Source: Camillea tinctor
Lineage: Eukaryota > Ascomycota > Sordariomycetes > Xylariales > Xylariaceae
Assembly: GCA_022578605.1 (NCBI GenBank)
Contig: MU394072.1
Location: 372,001 to 436,000 of the forward strand
Direction: 5' to 3'
DNA length: 64,000 nucleotides
Shown here piece after piece: positions 1 to 12,020 of the stretch (positions are counted from its first letter, which is position 1; the number at the start of each line of letters is the position of its first letter). The translations under genes and the position numbers were made by a program. The notes beneath the pieces are model-generated. The model saw only the letters and a program-made list of their open reading frames with translations, made no database searches and was not told the DNA's origin.

Positions 1-349
1 GAATGTAGTTTTGGGCAAAATAACGCAATCGTTGGCCATCAGGCGCACAACTAAAATACATGTACATGTTATGTAGCAGAACTTTTGTAATTCAAAATCC
101 AAACTAGAACAAAAATAAAAGAAAAGATATCAAGACGAACAGATATTACAAGACGGAGACGTGTAGTCATATCCCATGAAACAAAATATCCAATTAGCGT
201 ACCCCTTTTTTCAAAAAGGAATCCATATCAGAAACCCACTCGTTGCCAAGTACAAGACAGTGAAATATTACAGGACCGTATCAAACATTACAACATTATG
301 TACCCCGTTTCGTACAGGAGAAACTACATAGAAGAAAAAGGGAGGCACA
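1..349. other. AT-rich 3' flank of the LEA/DUF3659 gene
   Basis: AT-rich sequence directly downstream of the minus-strand stop at 350. It is probably the 3' untranslated region and spacer. I see no coding signal or repeat in it. Confidence 0.5.
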
Positions 350-3300
350 CTATTTCTTCTTTCCAGTGATGGGAGCGAGAATGGACCCAAGTCCAAGACC
401 GTCTAGGACCTTAGTGAGCCCGAGTCCGCCGAGGAGGTTGTTCACTAGACCTCCCAGGCCCAGGCCGTTGAGCAGCTTTCCGACGAGCCCCAGTACACCG
501 CTTAGCAGCAAGCCGACGGCGGCGAGAATCTGGAAGAGCGGCTCGGAGAGCAGGCCCCAGAGGGGGTTGATGCCCTTCTTGGCATGGGGCATGTCCTCGA
601 GCTTGCGCTTCGCGTTCTCGATGGTCTCGGTCACGGTGCCCGTGAGTTCCTTGAGCAGTTCCGCGAGCCGGTACTCCTCCGGTGTGGCCTCGCGCGCTGC
701 CGTCTTGTGCTTCGCGTTGGCCGAGATGCGACCGTCGGGGTCGAGACCCCGGATCACGCCGTTGGCCTCCGTTAGGATCTTGCCGCCCTCCTCGATCAGT
801 GGGCGTACCTGCTTCACGAGCTCTTCCTCGTCGCGCTCGTCTTCGGGCTTGCGCTCCTCAGCGTCGATTCTCTGTGCGTGTGTGTTAATAGACTTATTCA
901 TTCCACAAGTGGTAAATCGTAAGTAGGTGGGGGTTGGTAGCACTTACGTCGACAATCATCTTGCAGATCGGCTTGATCTTGTCGAGCGACTGCTCGATAC
1001 AGAAGGCAATTTGGCCGGCGATCTTGCGGTCCTGCTCCTGTTGCAGGCGGGCAGCTTTCTCATCCTCGCTCTCCTCGGGTTCGGGTTCGGGCTCAGGTTC
1101 GGGCTCCGGGATCTCCTCAAGGAGAGAGCAATGACCGAGGGTAGTGCCCTTTTGGTCGACGACATCGCCGTCATCATCAATCTTCTTACCCGCGCATTGG
1201 CTTAGAATGCCGCTCGTAAGTTTACCCATGATGTCGCCGTTCTCGTCAACGACGTTACCCTCACGGTTAACCTTGCGGCCAGACATGGGGTTGATGTCCT
1301 TGGGGACCTCGGGCTCTTCCCAACGTTCCGCATGACCAAGAACGTTACCGTTCTTGTCACAGATGTCACCATCATCATCGACAGGGCGACCATAAAGGAC
1401 CTTCGGATCACCAGAGACCAAGCGACCCACAACGTCTCCACCTGGGGTGACCACCTTGCCCTCCTTGGTGACCGTGCAGCCAGGAAGTTCAGTGAAGGGG
1501 CCTTCTTTCATGCCCTCACGCTCGGCCTCGGGGATCAACTCACACTTGCCGATGACATCGCCGCCCTCGTTCCGGATGAAGCCATTCTTGTCGCACATCT
1601 TGCCAACTAGGCGCTGAATATTGCCCTCGATGACGCGACCGTAGATATCGCCGTGCTTGTCCACCGCGTTTCCGGCCTTGTTGATGCGCTTGCCGGCCAA
1701 AGCAGACATGTCGATTTCGGGCTCAGGCTCGGGCTCTTCGGGCTCCCAGCGCTCAGCGCGGCCGAGAAGATTGCCCGCCTTATCTAGGATATCACCGTCG
1801 GCATCAACTGGCTTGCCCTTGAGCTTCTTAGCGTCGCCCTCGACGACAATACCGATTTGCTCCCCATTGGAGATAACCTTGCCGTCATCGCCGACGATAG
1901 CATCAGGGAAGTCCTCGAACGGAGATGGCTCCTTGACATCTTCCCGCTCGTTGTCCGGGAGGGGCTCTGCCTTACCAATCACCTTACCAGCATCGTTGAA
2001 GATCTCACCGTTGTCGCCGACCTTTTTACCGATGAGTTGCTTCAGAATGCCCTGAACGACGTGTCCCCAGATATTGCCATTATCGTCAACTACGTTACCT
2101 AGTTTGTTGACCTTCTTGCCGCGCAACATGGAATAATCAGTGGCTTCTTCCTCGGGTTCCTCGGGCTCTTCGGCTTCGGCACGTTCAGCGTGACCGATGA
2201 CATTACCGTGCTTGTCTAGAATGTCACCATCGGCGTCCACCTTCTTGCCGATCAGCTTCTCGAAATCATCGCCGACCACCACGCCAACTTGTCGCCCGTC
2301 GTAGATGACTTTTCCGAACTTGTCGACAGTCGCGTCAGGGAAATCCTCAAATGGCGCTGGCTCGTTCTGCACGGCCTCGGGTAAGACTTCAACCTCGCCG
2401 ATGACATTACCGCGGCTGTCCCACACCTTGCCATCCCTGTCAGGCATCTTTCCGGCGAGCTTCTTAAGGTCGCCGCTCTTCACCCTACCAATAGGGTTGC
2501 CGTTGTCGTCAACGACGTTACCCATCTTGTTGATCTTGCGGCCCTCGAGGATGGAGATATCGGGTAGCTCAACCTCATCCTCAACCTCGTCCTCGGCCAC
2601 TTTCTCGGCCTGCTGCTTTGCAGTCTCAATTGCATCAAGACGTGGGGCAGCTTCAGGAACTTGGTCCTTGATGCGTTCAACAATCGTACCCTCAGGTGCC
2701 AGGGTAACTTTACCCAAGACTGTGTCGTTGTCGCCAAGGAGGTTACCTTGGCCGTCGATACCCTTGATGTCCTTTCCGATCAGATGCTCGTAATCCTGAC
2801 CCTCAGCAAGCTTACCGAGGATTTTGCCGTTCTGGTCTGTAACCTGACCATCTTTTCCGATATTGAAAGGGCCTTCGAACATGGCGATAACCTTGTCCGC
2901 AACTGATGGGGCGAAAGACGGGATTTGGATGGGAGCTGCTTGTTGTTGCTGCTTGACAGCGTCAATGGCGTCGAGACGTGGGGCGGCCTCGGGAACTTCA
3001 TCTTTGATGCGTTCGATAATCGTCCCCTCAGGAACGAGGGATACCCTTCCTAGGACTGTATCATTATCACCCAGGAGATTTCCTTGGCCATCGATGCCTT
3101 TGATATCCTTGCCAATTAGGTGCTCGTAGTTCTCGCCCTCCGCCAGCTTCCCAAGGATCTTCCCGTTCTGGTCTGTGACCTGACCATCTTCGGCAATGTT
3201 AAAGGGGCCTTCAAACATAGCGATGACTTTGTCAGCTACAGATGGAGCAAATGCTGGGATCTGGATAGGGGCCTCCTGCTTCGCCTGTTCTACCTGCTGC

Positions 3301-4850
3301 AGAGCGTCAAGGCGATCTGCAGCTTCGGGAACTTCCTCCTTGATACGCTGGGCAATTGAACCTTCCGGCGCGATGTCGACCTTGCCAATCACTGTGTCAT
3401 TATCGCCAATAAGGTTTCCTTCACCATCTATACCATGAACCTGCTTGCCGATTAGGTCCTGAATGTCAGATCCTGCGGCTAGCTTCCCGAGGACCCTACC
3501 ACTCTGGTCGGTGACTTTGCCACCGTCAGCGACAGTGAAAGGTCCTTCGAACATGGCGACAACCTTTTTGGCGATGGATGGCGATAAAGAGGGAATATCG
3601 ATGGGTATAGGGGCTTGCTCCGTCAGGCCATCGGCCTTGGAACCTAGATCTGCTTTCGAACCAACCCTCGAGTCAACCTTTGAGGGAAGCTCTGCCTTAG
3701 ACCCCAGTTTGGATCCAAGATCTGCCTTCGATCCTAGCTGGGAGCCTAGACCGGCGTTGGATCCAAGAGGTTGTTGTTCTGCGGCGCCTTGTGACACATC
3801 CTTCATATCGATGGGGGCTGCGTCCTCTGTTGTATCTTGAATATCTTCAGGAACACCTTTTGAATCAGGTACGTCTACATCCTCGGTAGCACCTTCGACT
3901 GTGTTGGCGGCTCTCTTTTCTGCGCCTTCTCCGGATTCCGTTGGACTTTGGACGGTGTCGGCAACGGCGCCAGTTGCTCCCTGGGCTGTGTCCCCAGCAG
4001 TGTCAGTTACACCTTTGGTGGTGTCGCCAACAGCACCAGTGGCACCCTCAGCAGTGTCTCTAACGGTATCGGCTGCGCCCTTAACTGTACCACCGGCCGT
4101 ATCTGTTACATTTCGGGTACCTGTCGCATCTCCAGCGGCATCTGTGGCACCCTTCGCCGTATTCCCTACAGCCCCAGTAGTGCCCTTAGTCGTCCGGCTG
4201 AGGAGACCAGTAACTCCGGATTGTGCTGAATTCCCGACGCCCCATAGCGTATTTCCTATGCCGCGGAATGTACCACCGGCGCTCCTTTCTGGAGCCGGAG
4301 GCGCGGGAGGGGCATCTTTCCCGGACTTGGTAGTATAGTGGAATTCGGAAGCAACATCATCCAGGGGCTCGGCTCGACCGACGACCTCACCCTCATCATC
4401 TAGTATCTCTCCTTCTTGTGTGACGATGAAACCGGCGAACTTAGATGGATCGCCGTCTGCAACTCTACCAATGGGGTTTCCGTCATCGTCAATTACTTCT
4501 CCCTTTTCATTCAGGCGCCCTGCAGCAGGCACCATCTCGCCCTCGCCTTCACCTTCATTCGATAATCCAACATTTGATTCGGATGTGTCTGGCATGGATC
4601 GCGGTGCAGAGGGAATAGAGCTAACATCTCTAGCCTTCCCAGCACCAGCTTTCCCGGCATCCGAAGATTGCTCTGTGATTTTGCCTAGAGGACTAGTTAG
4701 GCCTCTAGCCGAGCCTCCTATCCCGGACATGGCAGCAGGGTGTATGAAGGTCACTGGGTCTTTGTCCGTAATTAACTTGTGTGTAGTAGTGGTCACCACA
4801 ATTCTCGTGGGGTATTCTTGTGGATTTAAATGATTATATGATTGGGTCAT
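350..4850 (-). CDS. LEA-like DUF3659-repeat protein with C-terminal DUF6987-type domain
   Basis: Two exons, 4850-948 and 871-350, joined in phase 0 across a 76-bp intron (GTAAGT donor, ACAG acceptor), give 1,474 residues. Reading N to C: residues about 200-310 are Ala/Thr/Gly/Asp-rich with GAVGDTTKG-like units typical of LEA proteins; residues about 350-410 are Ser/Leu/Gly/Lys repeats; residues about 418-750 are three near-identical copies of a roughly 110-residue module; residues about 760-1220 hold some seven more diverged units of the DUF3659 pattern (G-x-V-x-D-x-x-G-x-x-x-G-x). A Glu/Pro-rich linker and a helical C-terminal domain follow, ending in a Gly/Leu-rich hydrophobic tail and GKKK. 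The C-terminal domain matches what I know as DUF6987 in fungal LEA-domain proteins. ATG 4850 opens the frame, and an internal Met at residue 41 is an alternative start. The molecular role is unknown; LEA repeats suggest a disordered stress or scaffold protein. Confidence 0.88.
2600..3600 (-). repeat. three in-frame tandem copies of a ~330-bp DUF3659 module
   Basis: Within the LEA/DUF3659 gene, three consecutive segments each encode a start like IPxFAPSVADKVIAMFEGPF, then GKILGKLAEG, then GNLLGDNDTVLGKV and RIKDxVPEAAxRLDA. Copies two and three are almost identical and copy one is more diverged. This points to recent in-frame duplication or gene conversion. Confidence 0.85.
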
Positions 4851-6274
4851 GAAGTCTAGGTTATGATTTGAGGAGGCGAGTGCGGTGAATTTGGCATTTA
4901 TGAACGTTCGGTCTTGCTACAAAATCAACAGAACGTAATACGCATGAAGTCCTACCTACGTCACAAGTTCTACTGCTCTACAAGAAGATATCAAGACAAC
5001 CAGAGCTCCCGTCCCACCCCGCAGCTTGAGTGCTTTCACACATTATTCTCGACGTCATGACAGCTATCTTCCGATATGATATAAACAAAGTAGGACGTCA
5101 TTACGAGGGTAGACATGGAAGCCATGACAAGACTCCCTGCGAACATCATGTAACTAGCCACGAATGAGGCGGCCGTGTTCGCATAGAGTAGTGTAGATCG
5201 CCCTTCGGTGTGCCACAGGCTCCCGAGAAACTACAGTTGTGGCTTGCTAGTCTGTTTGCCTTCGAGGTATTCACAAAGCGTCCGTGTTGGAGGTGATGAT
5301 GAATTTATGGTGAGGAAGAGCTCTTCCATATGAAATCCAGATTGTGATTGGTCGGGGCCTTCTTGAAAGAGAGGACAAAACAAGATTCTTGCTTGAAACT
5401 GTGTGGTCACAAATTAACACCATAGGACACTTCGCGGACGGATCTCGATCATTAGAGCTCCTGCTTGGTGTCGTGCTCTATGGCATTCGTCAACATCTTA
5501 CATACTAGTTACACAGCATAGATAGTCAGCATGGATGGTAGGAGTACAAGAACTTGGCGTTTGTGTGGTTGCCATATTCCCAGTTTCATCAGCTATTGTA
5601 AGTAGCCACGCTTCCTTTATGGCCATAAGTCCTCTATATATGTAACGCCGGTCGATAGCCCGTCGTATAATCGTCGTGATCTTAATCTTAGTATAGATTA
5701 GGCGACTGATCTAGACCTCAACCCAGGAACCCAGGGAGCTCTAGTCTTACATAGTCCTTCTATTCGTCTATGCATCATTGCGGGGACTTGCGCATCTAAC
5801 GTCACCCTTTGATAACTACTACGCGGGTTTCGTCTTCTTAACAGGTTTTCACACCTTGTTAAGCCACATAGACATGGGTCGTCGCCTCAAAAACGTCATA
5901 TATAATAAAATTGATGGCGCAAGCCTTCTCGTGCGGAGCTAATGCTCCATGCCTGCAATGACTTGCAGGCAATACCTCCTTTATCTCGACGTTCACGGCT
6001 TCGTGTTTCTTTACCTTTCAAAAGTTTCGCTAGTCTGGTAGCTCTAATACATTGACATGTTCTACGCCATACTGGTGACATGTGCGAGAGATGTGTGCAA
6101 GATTAACTAGATTCACGTAGTTTGGTAATACATGCTAATGTACAGCTTTCATCCTGGTTTTGACTTGGTCACGTAAGAATTACCCCTGGCGCAATCTCTG
6201 ACTGTTCCGGTACTCAGATAGCCGGTCAGACATATGATATCCAATAACATAAATCGTATATTCCGTAGCGTCGC
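4851..6274. other. intergenic spacer between the two DUF3659 genes
   Basis: About 1.4 kb holding the promoter of the LEA/DUF3659 gene and the 3' flank of the next minus-strand gene. I found no ORF with coding character. Confidence 0.5.
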
Positions 6275-8431
6275 CTACTCATCCGGTGGCTGCCTGCCGA
6301 ATGTTGTGGGAATGCGGATGGTTAACTGGATACCATCGGTCGTAGACTTGACATCCAAAAATATATCAGAGGGGCTTCCCCCGGTATGAGCATTCACCTT
6401 AGGCTTATCTTCTTGCTTCGGTTTATTTTCAGTGCTAGGATTTTGGGCTCCAGCTGATTTCATAAATGGTGGTAGCGCGCCATTCTGTCCTGGTTTTTGA
6501 TGGAAGCGGCCGATAGCGTTGCCATCGGAGTCCAGGATATTGCCTTCATGGTCGACTTTCAACCCTCCAAGTACATCAGCCGGGATTTCTGATGGAGGGG
6601 GCGGCGAGACGAAATTTTCCGATACGTATCCAATGATCTCACCGCCATCACCGTAAACCTCACCATTACTAGCAACTTTCTTGCCTATCATTGCTGGGAG
6701 GTCACCTGTAACATGTCCAAGCACCTTTCCAGATTCATCTACAACGTTGCCGACATCATCCACTATATGACCATTAAGTCCGCGAGCGAGTTGCGATAGA
6801 TCGGGAGGCGGTGGTGAGTTAATAGAAGGGATTTTAGGAATTTTAGGAATAGGCGTGATATTGGCGGACGTTGAATGCACAGACGGGTCAAGCACCTCCT
6901 CTGGAGGATCCTCTGAACGATCCTCAGATATGTCATCGGGTATTTCAGGTAGGTCGTCTGGGCTGGCGAGATCATTCGTGCTCGGCAGATCTTTGATATC
7001 GCCAAGAGTATTTGAAAACTTACTTTCCTCAAGTTTACCGGGTCGGGGAGGGCTGTTAACCACCCTTTCTGGTTGAGGAAGTGGGATCTCGATACTTTGT
7101 TTGATGTGAGCTGGTTCTCCCATGTTATCTATGTACCGTGTGCCATCCGCGGCTACTTCATTTTTAGTGGTGTTCTGGCCGAGATTAGTGAATGTTCCCT
7201 CATTCTTTTCTTGCGCTTGGGAAATGGGTGAAGTTTGTGATGGGTTTTCCAATACATCACACGTAGCATTGCTCGTCGCATTCTGTTGGTCTTGTGTGCG
7301 GACTTGGGCTCCTTTTGAGATCTTGGAAGTATCAGGTTCACCTACAATGTTCTTCGGAGCAATACCTGGACCAGCATTTTTGCCATTCACAGGAGATCTC
7401 TCAGCCATTTTTGAGATTTGCTCTGGTGCAGGGAGATTTAGCTCTTGGCCGGCAAATGATGTGTCTGCAGTTTGGTCTTCAGATTTGAGTGCGCCTGTTG
7501 CCTTGTCGCTGATTTGAGCAGGTGGCGTTTGTGTGCTGCTATTCCTAACCCTGGCTCTTGAATCTTCTGCGGTGTTTACAAGAGCTTTGACGAAGTCGCT
7601 CATCTCAGGGTTGCCGTGCTCCGTAAAATACGTCGCAATATCTGCTCCCGGCTTCGCAATATCCGTAGGATTTGCTGGTGTGGGCAGATCACTCTTTGAG
7701 TTACCAAGTAACTCTTTGGACTTCTCAGAGATACTTTTAGTAGAATCGATCAATCGTTGTGAAGCACCTTTTGCGTCGAAGGAGTCGTTTGTTGGGCCGC
7801 CGGTAACAACACCAGCAGGCTCAGCAGGAGTAGAAGGTTTTGAATTGCTTTTGGTACGTGTAAGTTTGTCTTTGAAACTAGACAGTCGGCGTCTCAAAGT
7901 TCTCGATGCATCCTTTGAGAATGAGCTAGTAGTCTCCGTACTACGTCTACCCGAGTCTGTTGGGGTCGGGGCGTTTTTATCGGCCAAACCAGTGGGGGTA
8001 TTCCCAGTCTTGTCTCCTCCTAATGATTCCGCTAATTCATTTGAAGTGGGATCCGGCGTGCTCACGAGAGGAGCCAAATTGGTTGACTTGGCAAGATCTT
8101 CGGGACCCGGACTGCGCAGTGACTCTGCAGACTGCAACACGGGGGATTGCGACAGCTGGGGTGCCTCAGGGGTAGACTTGAAAGCTGAATCTGGCGCTGC
8201 TGACGGCGTTGAGGTAGTCGACCTCTGCCTCTTCCCGGGAGTCGGCGTCTTTGTTTTTCGTGAGGGTTTGAAGAGCTTCCTCGAAGGTGTCTGTGGGGCA
8301 ATAGTGTCCGCCATAGCCAACGTAGAAGTCCGTACGTGCTTAGCGCAGAGGAAGAGTATGATGACAAGGAGCGCTACCAGGGTGTTACGGTAGGGCAAAT
8401 CAAGGGAGGAAGCAGCACAGAAAATCCGCAT
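6275..8431 (-). CDS. membrane-anchored DUF3659-repeat protein
   Basis: Single open frame of 718 residues from ATG 8431. The frame extends further upstream but has no earlier ATG; Met at residue 40 (ATG 8314) is an alternative start. Residues about 16-33 (NTLVALLVIILFLCAKHV) form a likely signal anchor. The next 500 residues are Ser/Thr/Pro/Lys-rich and look disordered. Residues about 550-645 carry DUF3659-type units (GNVVDESGKVLGHV, GEVYGDGGEIIGYV, GNILDSDGNAIGRF) like those of the 1,474-residue neighbour, with the same orientation. The C-terminus carries a short beta-prone stretch (GIQLTIRIPTTFG). Function is unknown. If the anchor is real, the protein would present its DUF3659 repeats from a membrane. 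Confidence 0.78.
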   Translation of the reverse strand: MRIFCAASSLDLPYRNTLVALLVIILFLCAKHVRTSTLAMADTIAPQTPSRKLFKPSRKTKTPTPGKRQRSTTSTPSAAPDSAFKSTPEAPQLSQSPVLQSAESLRSPGPEDLAKSTNLAPLVSTPDPTSNELAESLGGDKTGNTPTGLADKNAPTPTDSGRRSTETTSSFSKDASRTLRRRLSSFKDKLTRTKSNSKPSTPAEPAGVVTGGPTNDSFDAKGASQRLIDSTKSISEKSKELLGNSKSDLPTPANPTDIAKPGADIATYFTEHGNPEMSDFVKALVNTAEDSRARVRNSSTQTPPAQISDKATGALKSEDQTADTSFAGQELNLPAPEQISKMAERSPVNGKNAGPGIAPKNIVGEPDTSKISKGAQVRTQDQQNATSNATCDVLENPSQTSPISQAQEKNEGTFTNLGQNTTKNEVAADGTRYIDNMGEPAHIKQSIEIPLPQPERVVNSPPRPGKLEESKFSNTLGDIKDLPSTNDLASPDDLPEIPDDISEDRSEDPPEEVLDPSVHSTSANITPIPKIPKIPSINSPPPPDLSQLARGLNGHIVDDVGNVVDESGKVLGHVTGDLPAMIGKKVASNGEVYGDGGEIIGYVSENFVSPPPPSEIPADVLGGLKVDHEGNILDSDGNAIGRFHQKPGQNGALPPFMKSAGAQNPSTENKPKQEDKPKVNAHTGGSPSDIFLDVKSTTDGIQLTIRIPTTFGRQPPDE

Positions 8432-11400
8432 CAATTCACCTGAAAGGACCTGCAAGGTGACTGTAATGTTTACAGGGCGAAGATGTGCTCTTGTTTCAAC
8501 GATATGGAGAGTAAAGTTTCGGAAATCATGCGATCAATGCCTAAATGTGCAACGATGAAGCTGCCGTCGACTTAGGCTCAGTATATTCGGGGGGTTGAAA
8601 GGTCCAATGTCTGCGTCATAGTCTGGCTGGCAGTTTTCGAAATCCCGGTAGGAAATTGGGGGGATCTGGACTCTGATGCTGCTTTGAGAGGGGGGCGGCA
8701 AGGGTGCTCCAGCCAAAGCTCAAACGAATCACGATCCCATCCTTGCAGCATCGTATAATAATACGCTCACCTACCTAGCAGCCTGCAGTCTTATTAGCTA
8801 GTAATTCTACTGGTCCGCATGGCTGCACGTTGTGTAATTCGTGGCTGAAAAATATATGGCACATTGACAGAGCGATTGAATCAATCAATCCACCACTTTC
8901 GAGTTGCATATAAGCTATCACCTTTCCATAACAACCTACCGAACTTCAAAGACATCTAAGCATCTACCTTTGCTTTGCGATCGACTATAATACTATTCAG
9001 CTGGGAAATTAATATGTTGCAGTTAGACCTAAACGTGATGCCGGTAACTCTCTTCGATATCAAGGAATGGGAAACCCGAGGCGCTGGCTCCGGCTTTTCC
9101 ACATATCATCCCATGTTTTATGGATCTAACGTCTGAGCCCAGCAGTAGGGAGGCTGGCAGGTTAAAGAGTTGAGTTCCGCCGGGGTTTAGAAATCTCAAG
9201 GGGGGTACTAGTTTAAGTAACTCCGGAGGTAAATCCCAGTCTCGTTGAAACATAAGAATTAAAATATTTCCAGTACTTTAGAAACGTGACAAAGAATTAG
9301 TGGCCTCCTGAAAAATGTAGATCCCGGTGATGCGAAAGCTCATTGTGAAAAACAAATGGGATCCAAAAAGGGGAAGTCTCGAATAGGTAGGTGGCTCACC
9401 AACTTACCTAGGTACCTGGCAGTCTGGTGAAGCACGTAGCCTAAGGTAGTTGTCTGGATAAGTCTGTGTTGTAAAGTGAAGGGTGGCGTCAAAAAGAAAG
9501 CGGCGCCAGCACTCTTTTATCCAGTAAGTCCTACACTGAAATTTTATTCAGCTATCTACGTCGGCACCTAATGTCAATATGACCAAAAGTGTTGTCCAAA
9601 ACTTGCAATTACCCAACTATACTAAAATATTATCTACTTCGGGGCCGGCCGGCGGGGTGCTAATTCACAGATCACACTATAATAGCCCTTACGCAAAATT
9701 AGATGGGTAATGTTAAACTAACCTAGCAACCTAGGTCACGCTCAAACGATGTTACTGTGACCAACCGTGCCGTAGCTCGCCGTCCCGCTGACGATGCTAC
9801 CAAGACGGTTATTGAGCCGAACTAATATTGGTGTGGAGATGTGGGTATAAGGGCGCATGGTTAGAAATGTGGATACGACAGAGAATGGATGGATAGCGTC
9901 GATGAATGCAAAATCATAGATTGCTTTCAAAAAAACTTGGAAAACTGGGAAATCCTCTAAGCTGATGGTGGTGGTGCCTTGCAGTGGTGGGTGTCTTTCA
10001 ATTAGCCAATAATGAGCCTGTCTACATAATACACTATTGAGCAGGGATGATTCGATTCGTCCCAAGTCCACCACGTACTCGAGGTAGATTGTTGATACTC
10101 GTAGATTGATGAGCATACAATTTCATGTATTGTATATATATTTTACTACATAACTATGTACGCACCTAAGTTTTGTGTGTATCTTGTTCTTCACCATATA
10201 CCAGTTACCCTATAAACACACATAACCTACCTATAGGTTCGTATATTCACACATACAAATTAAGGAGCTTTCCGGGAGAAGCAAGTGCCACATAACCATA
10301 AATGTGGCTGGTGGTGTGGCGAATCTATTACCACATTAGGTATCGAATCCGCTCCCCGGACCAATCGTTTATAGCCGACGGTCGAGCCTAAGAAGTGGGG
10401 ATGTTAAGATGGAGAATGCCGTCTCTTCGTCAGCCGCAAGCCGAAACTTGTCCAAGTAACTGAACCACTTCTCACGAATGTTCCCATTTCCTGATAGCTG
10501 CAGCTTGACCGTGCACGACATGTCAAATGATTTCCTAATTCTATCTCTGATTCGCTTCCCAGTGCTCACCACCTTACACCAAGTTGCAGCCATCATGGTG
10601 GTTGTGATTCATCGTATCATAGGTAGTTTAGATATCGCAAGTTATTTTGGGTAGCATTGTGAGTAACACATATGCATACTGACCAGAGTGAACGTAATAA
10701 TCACTAGGCTGTTAGATACACTAAGAAAACTATTGCGTACTGCTGGCTGATATCGACATATTTTTGAGATTTAGTTCTCTATCTACAGCCACCATTACGA
10801 AGAACAACATAGGTATTAACTCTAGACTGGGAAGGGAAAATAGTATCCTGGTTCGCTGAAAAGAGAAAGAAAAAAACGCCTTCTCCTTTCCCAACATAAC
10901 AAGACCGCTTGATACCCAACGTCAACGACATTACAGTAGAAGACAAGTTTTGGCTGAACGTAATAATAAACCTCCCTCCAACAGTAATTGAAATATTGAC
11001 AGCAAAAAAAAGGTGTATCCCAACGCCGATAAGCTGATGCACCATCCGCATTAGCAATCCCCGGTGGATCGGAATCTTTTCTGTGCAACTGCGTATGACA
11101 TGCAGAAGTACACGCATGCTTTTCTCACATGCCTTCCCTGTTACCAGCGAGCAAAGACTTGTCAGTTACACGCTTCTCTTCTCTTTCTTGATCATAACAT
11201 GATTTAGGTCTTTTTTTCCTTGTTTTCTTTTTAGGAGGTGTCACTTTTTGCGGAAGTTAGTCTAGGAGATACCCCAGAGAAAACGAACGATTCAACAGCT
11301 TCTCAGGGGGCTTGTGATTTAATTTGGGGGAGAAAATGCCACCAATGGTCATGCTCCCTAACTGCGTCCGTAGATTTGTCGCGCCCGCGCGATCTCCAGC

Positions 11401-11519
11401 GTCTCGTCGTTCTAGCCCGATCTATCCACTAGGATGAGTCGCGCTTAATCCTATAGTTGGAAGGGGGAAAGGAAACAGTAAAATTGCAAGGAAATGGATT
11501 TGAAAGACCATGAGCAGAT
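8432..11519. other. 3.1-kb spacer, no firm gene
   Basis: AT-rich sequence. The minus strand holds two ATG-started short frames, 10116-9742 (124 aa) and 10596-10369 (75 aa, with VKLQLSGNGNIREKW), that I cannot assign to any family. A T-rich tract lies near 11200-11240. No repeat or RNA gene was recognised. Confidence 0.4.
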
Positions 11520-12020
11520 TTAAAGAAAGCAGAAAAATACGTACAATAGAGCGAGTGTCAGATCACCATGAATCCGCGCCTTCAGTGTTACTTCGACCTC
11601 AAGGTTGAGATCAAGCCGAAGCTTCAGCGGATTCTTGCCGCCCTCTTTGCCTTGGCTTTGCTGCTGCACCTGTTGCTGTGGTTGTTGTACCATCTGTTGT
11701 TGTTGATATTGCTGGTACTCTTGCTGTTGCCGTTGGCGTCGCTGAGTAACTTGCTTTGCCTGAGCATTCTCTTTATCCGATTCGTAGTTTGAGGGTTGAT
11801 TGCGGCGACGTCTCCGTGACCGTGATTGCGGCTTCTCTGATTCAGTGCGTGTTGTCGTTGGTTTAGGTGCTGGAGAAGCAGAGGGCTGCGCTGCCTCTGG
11901 ACTTGCGCTATCTTCCTGCTGAGCGCCACCCTGAGCTTGGTCAGGCTCTTGCTCTGCTGCTGGCTGCTGTTGCGTCTCCCCCTGAGGCTGCTCAGGCATG
12001 TTCTGTTCGTCTGTAGACAT
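11520..12020 (-). CDS. small disordered protein with amphipathic beta C-terminal tail
   Basis: ATG 12020 opens a 166-residue frame. The N-terminal half is rich in Gln, Glu, Pro and Ala. A basic patch (SRSRRRRRNQ) and a poly-Gln stretch follow, then the tail RLDLNLEVEVTLKARIHGD, in which hydrophobic and polar residues alternate strictly. The same 19-residue string occurs in the protein encoded at 14540-15007, so the two are paralogues in their tails while the N-terminal parts differ. A plausible intron donor GTACGT lies at 11544, exactly after the shared LALL end and in the same phase as a GTGAGT in the paralogue. The last seven residues of the open frame (YVFFCFL) may therefore be intron, and the true C-terminus is unresolved. 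No enzymatic motif is visible. Confidence 0.78.
   Translation of the reverse strand: MSTDEQNMPEQPQGETQQQPAAEQEPDQAQGGAQQEDSASPEAAQPSASPAPKPTTTRTESEKPQSRSRRRRRNQPSNYESDKENAQAKQVTQRRQRQQQEYQQYQQQQMVQQPQQQVQQQSQGKEGGKNPLKLRLDLNLEVEVTLKARIHGDLTLALLYVFFCFL

Noticed and set aside
366..926. Long plus-strand frame opposite the LEA gene
   Set aside because: Shadow of the minus-strand coding sequence; composition mirrors it and there is no independent signal.
9742..10116. 124-codon minus-strand frame with ATG
   Set aside because: AT-rich, no recognisable family, no splice or neighbour support; cannot be distinguished from chance.
10369..10596. 75-codon minus-strand frame containing VKLQLSGNGNIREKW
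   Set aside because: Peptide looks plausible but is too short and unsupported; kept only as a note in the spacer entry.
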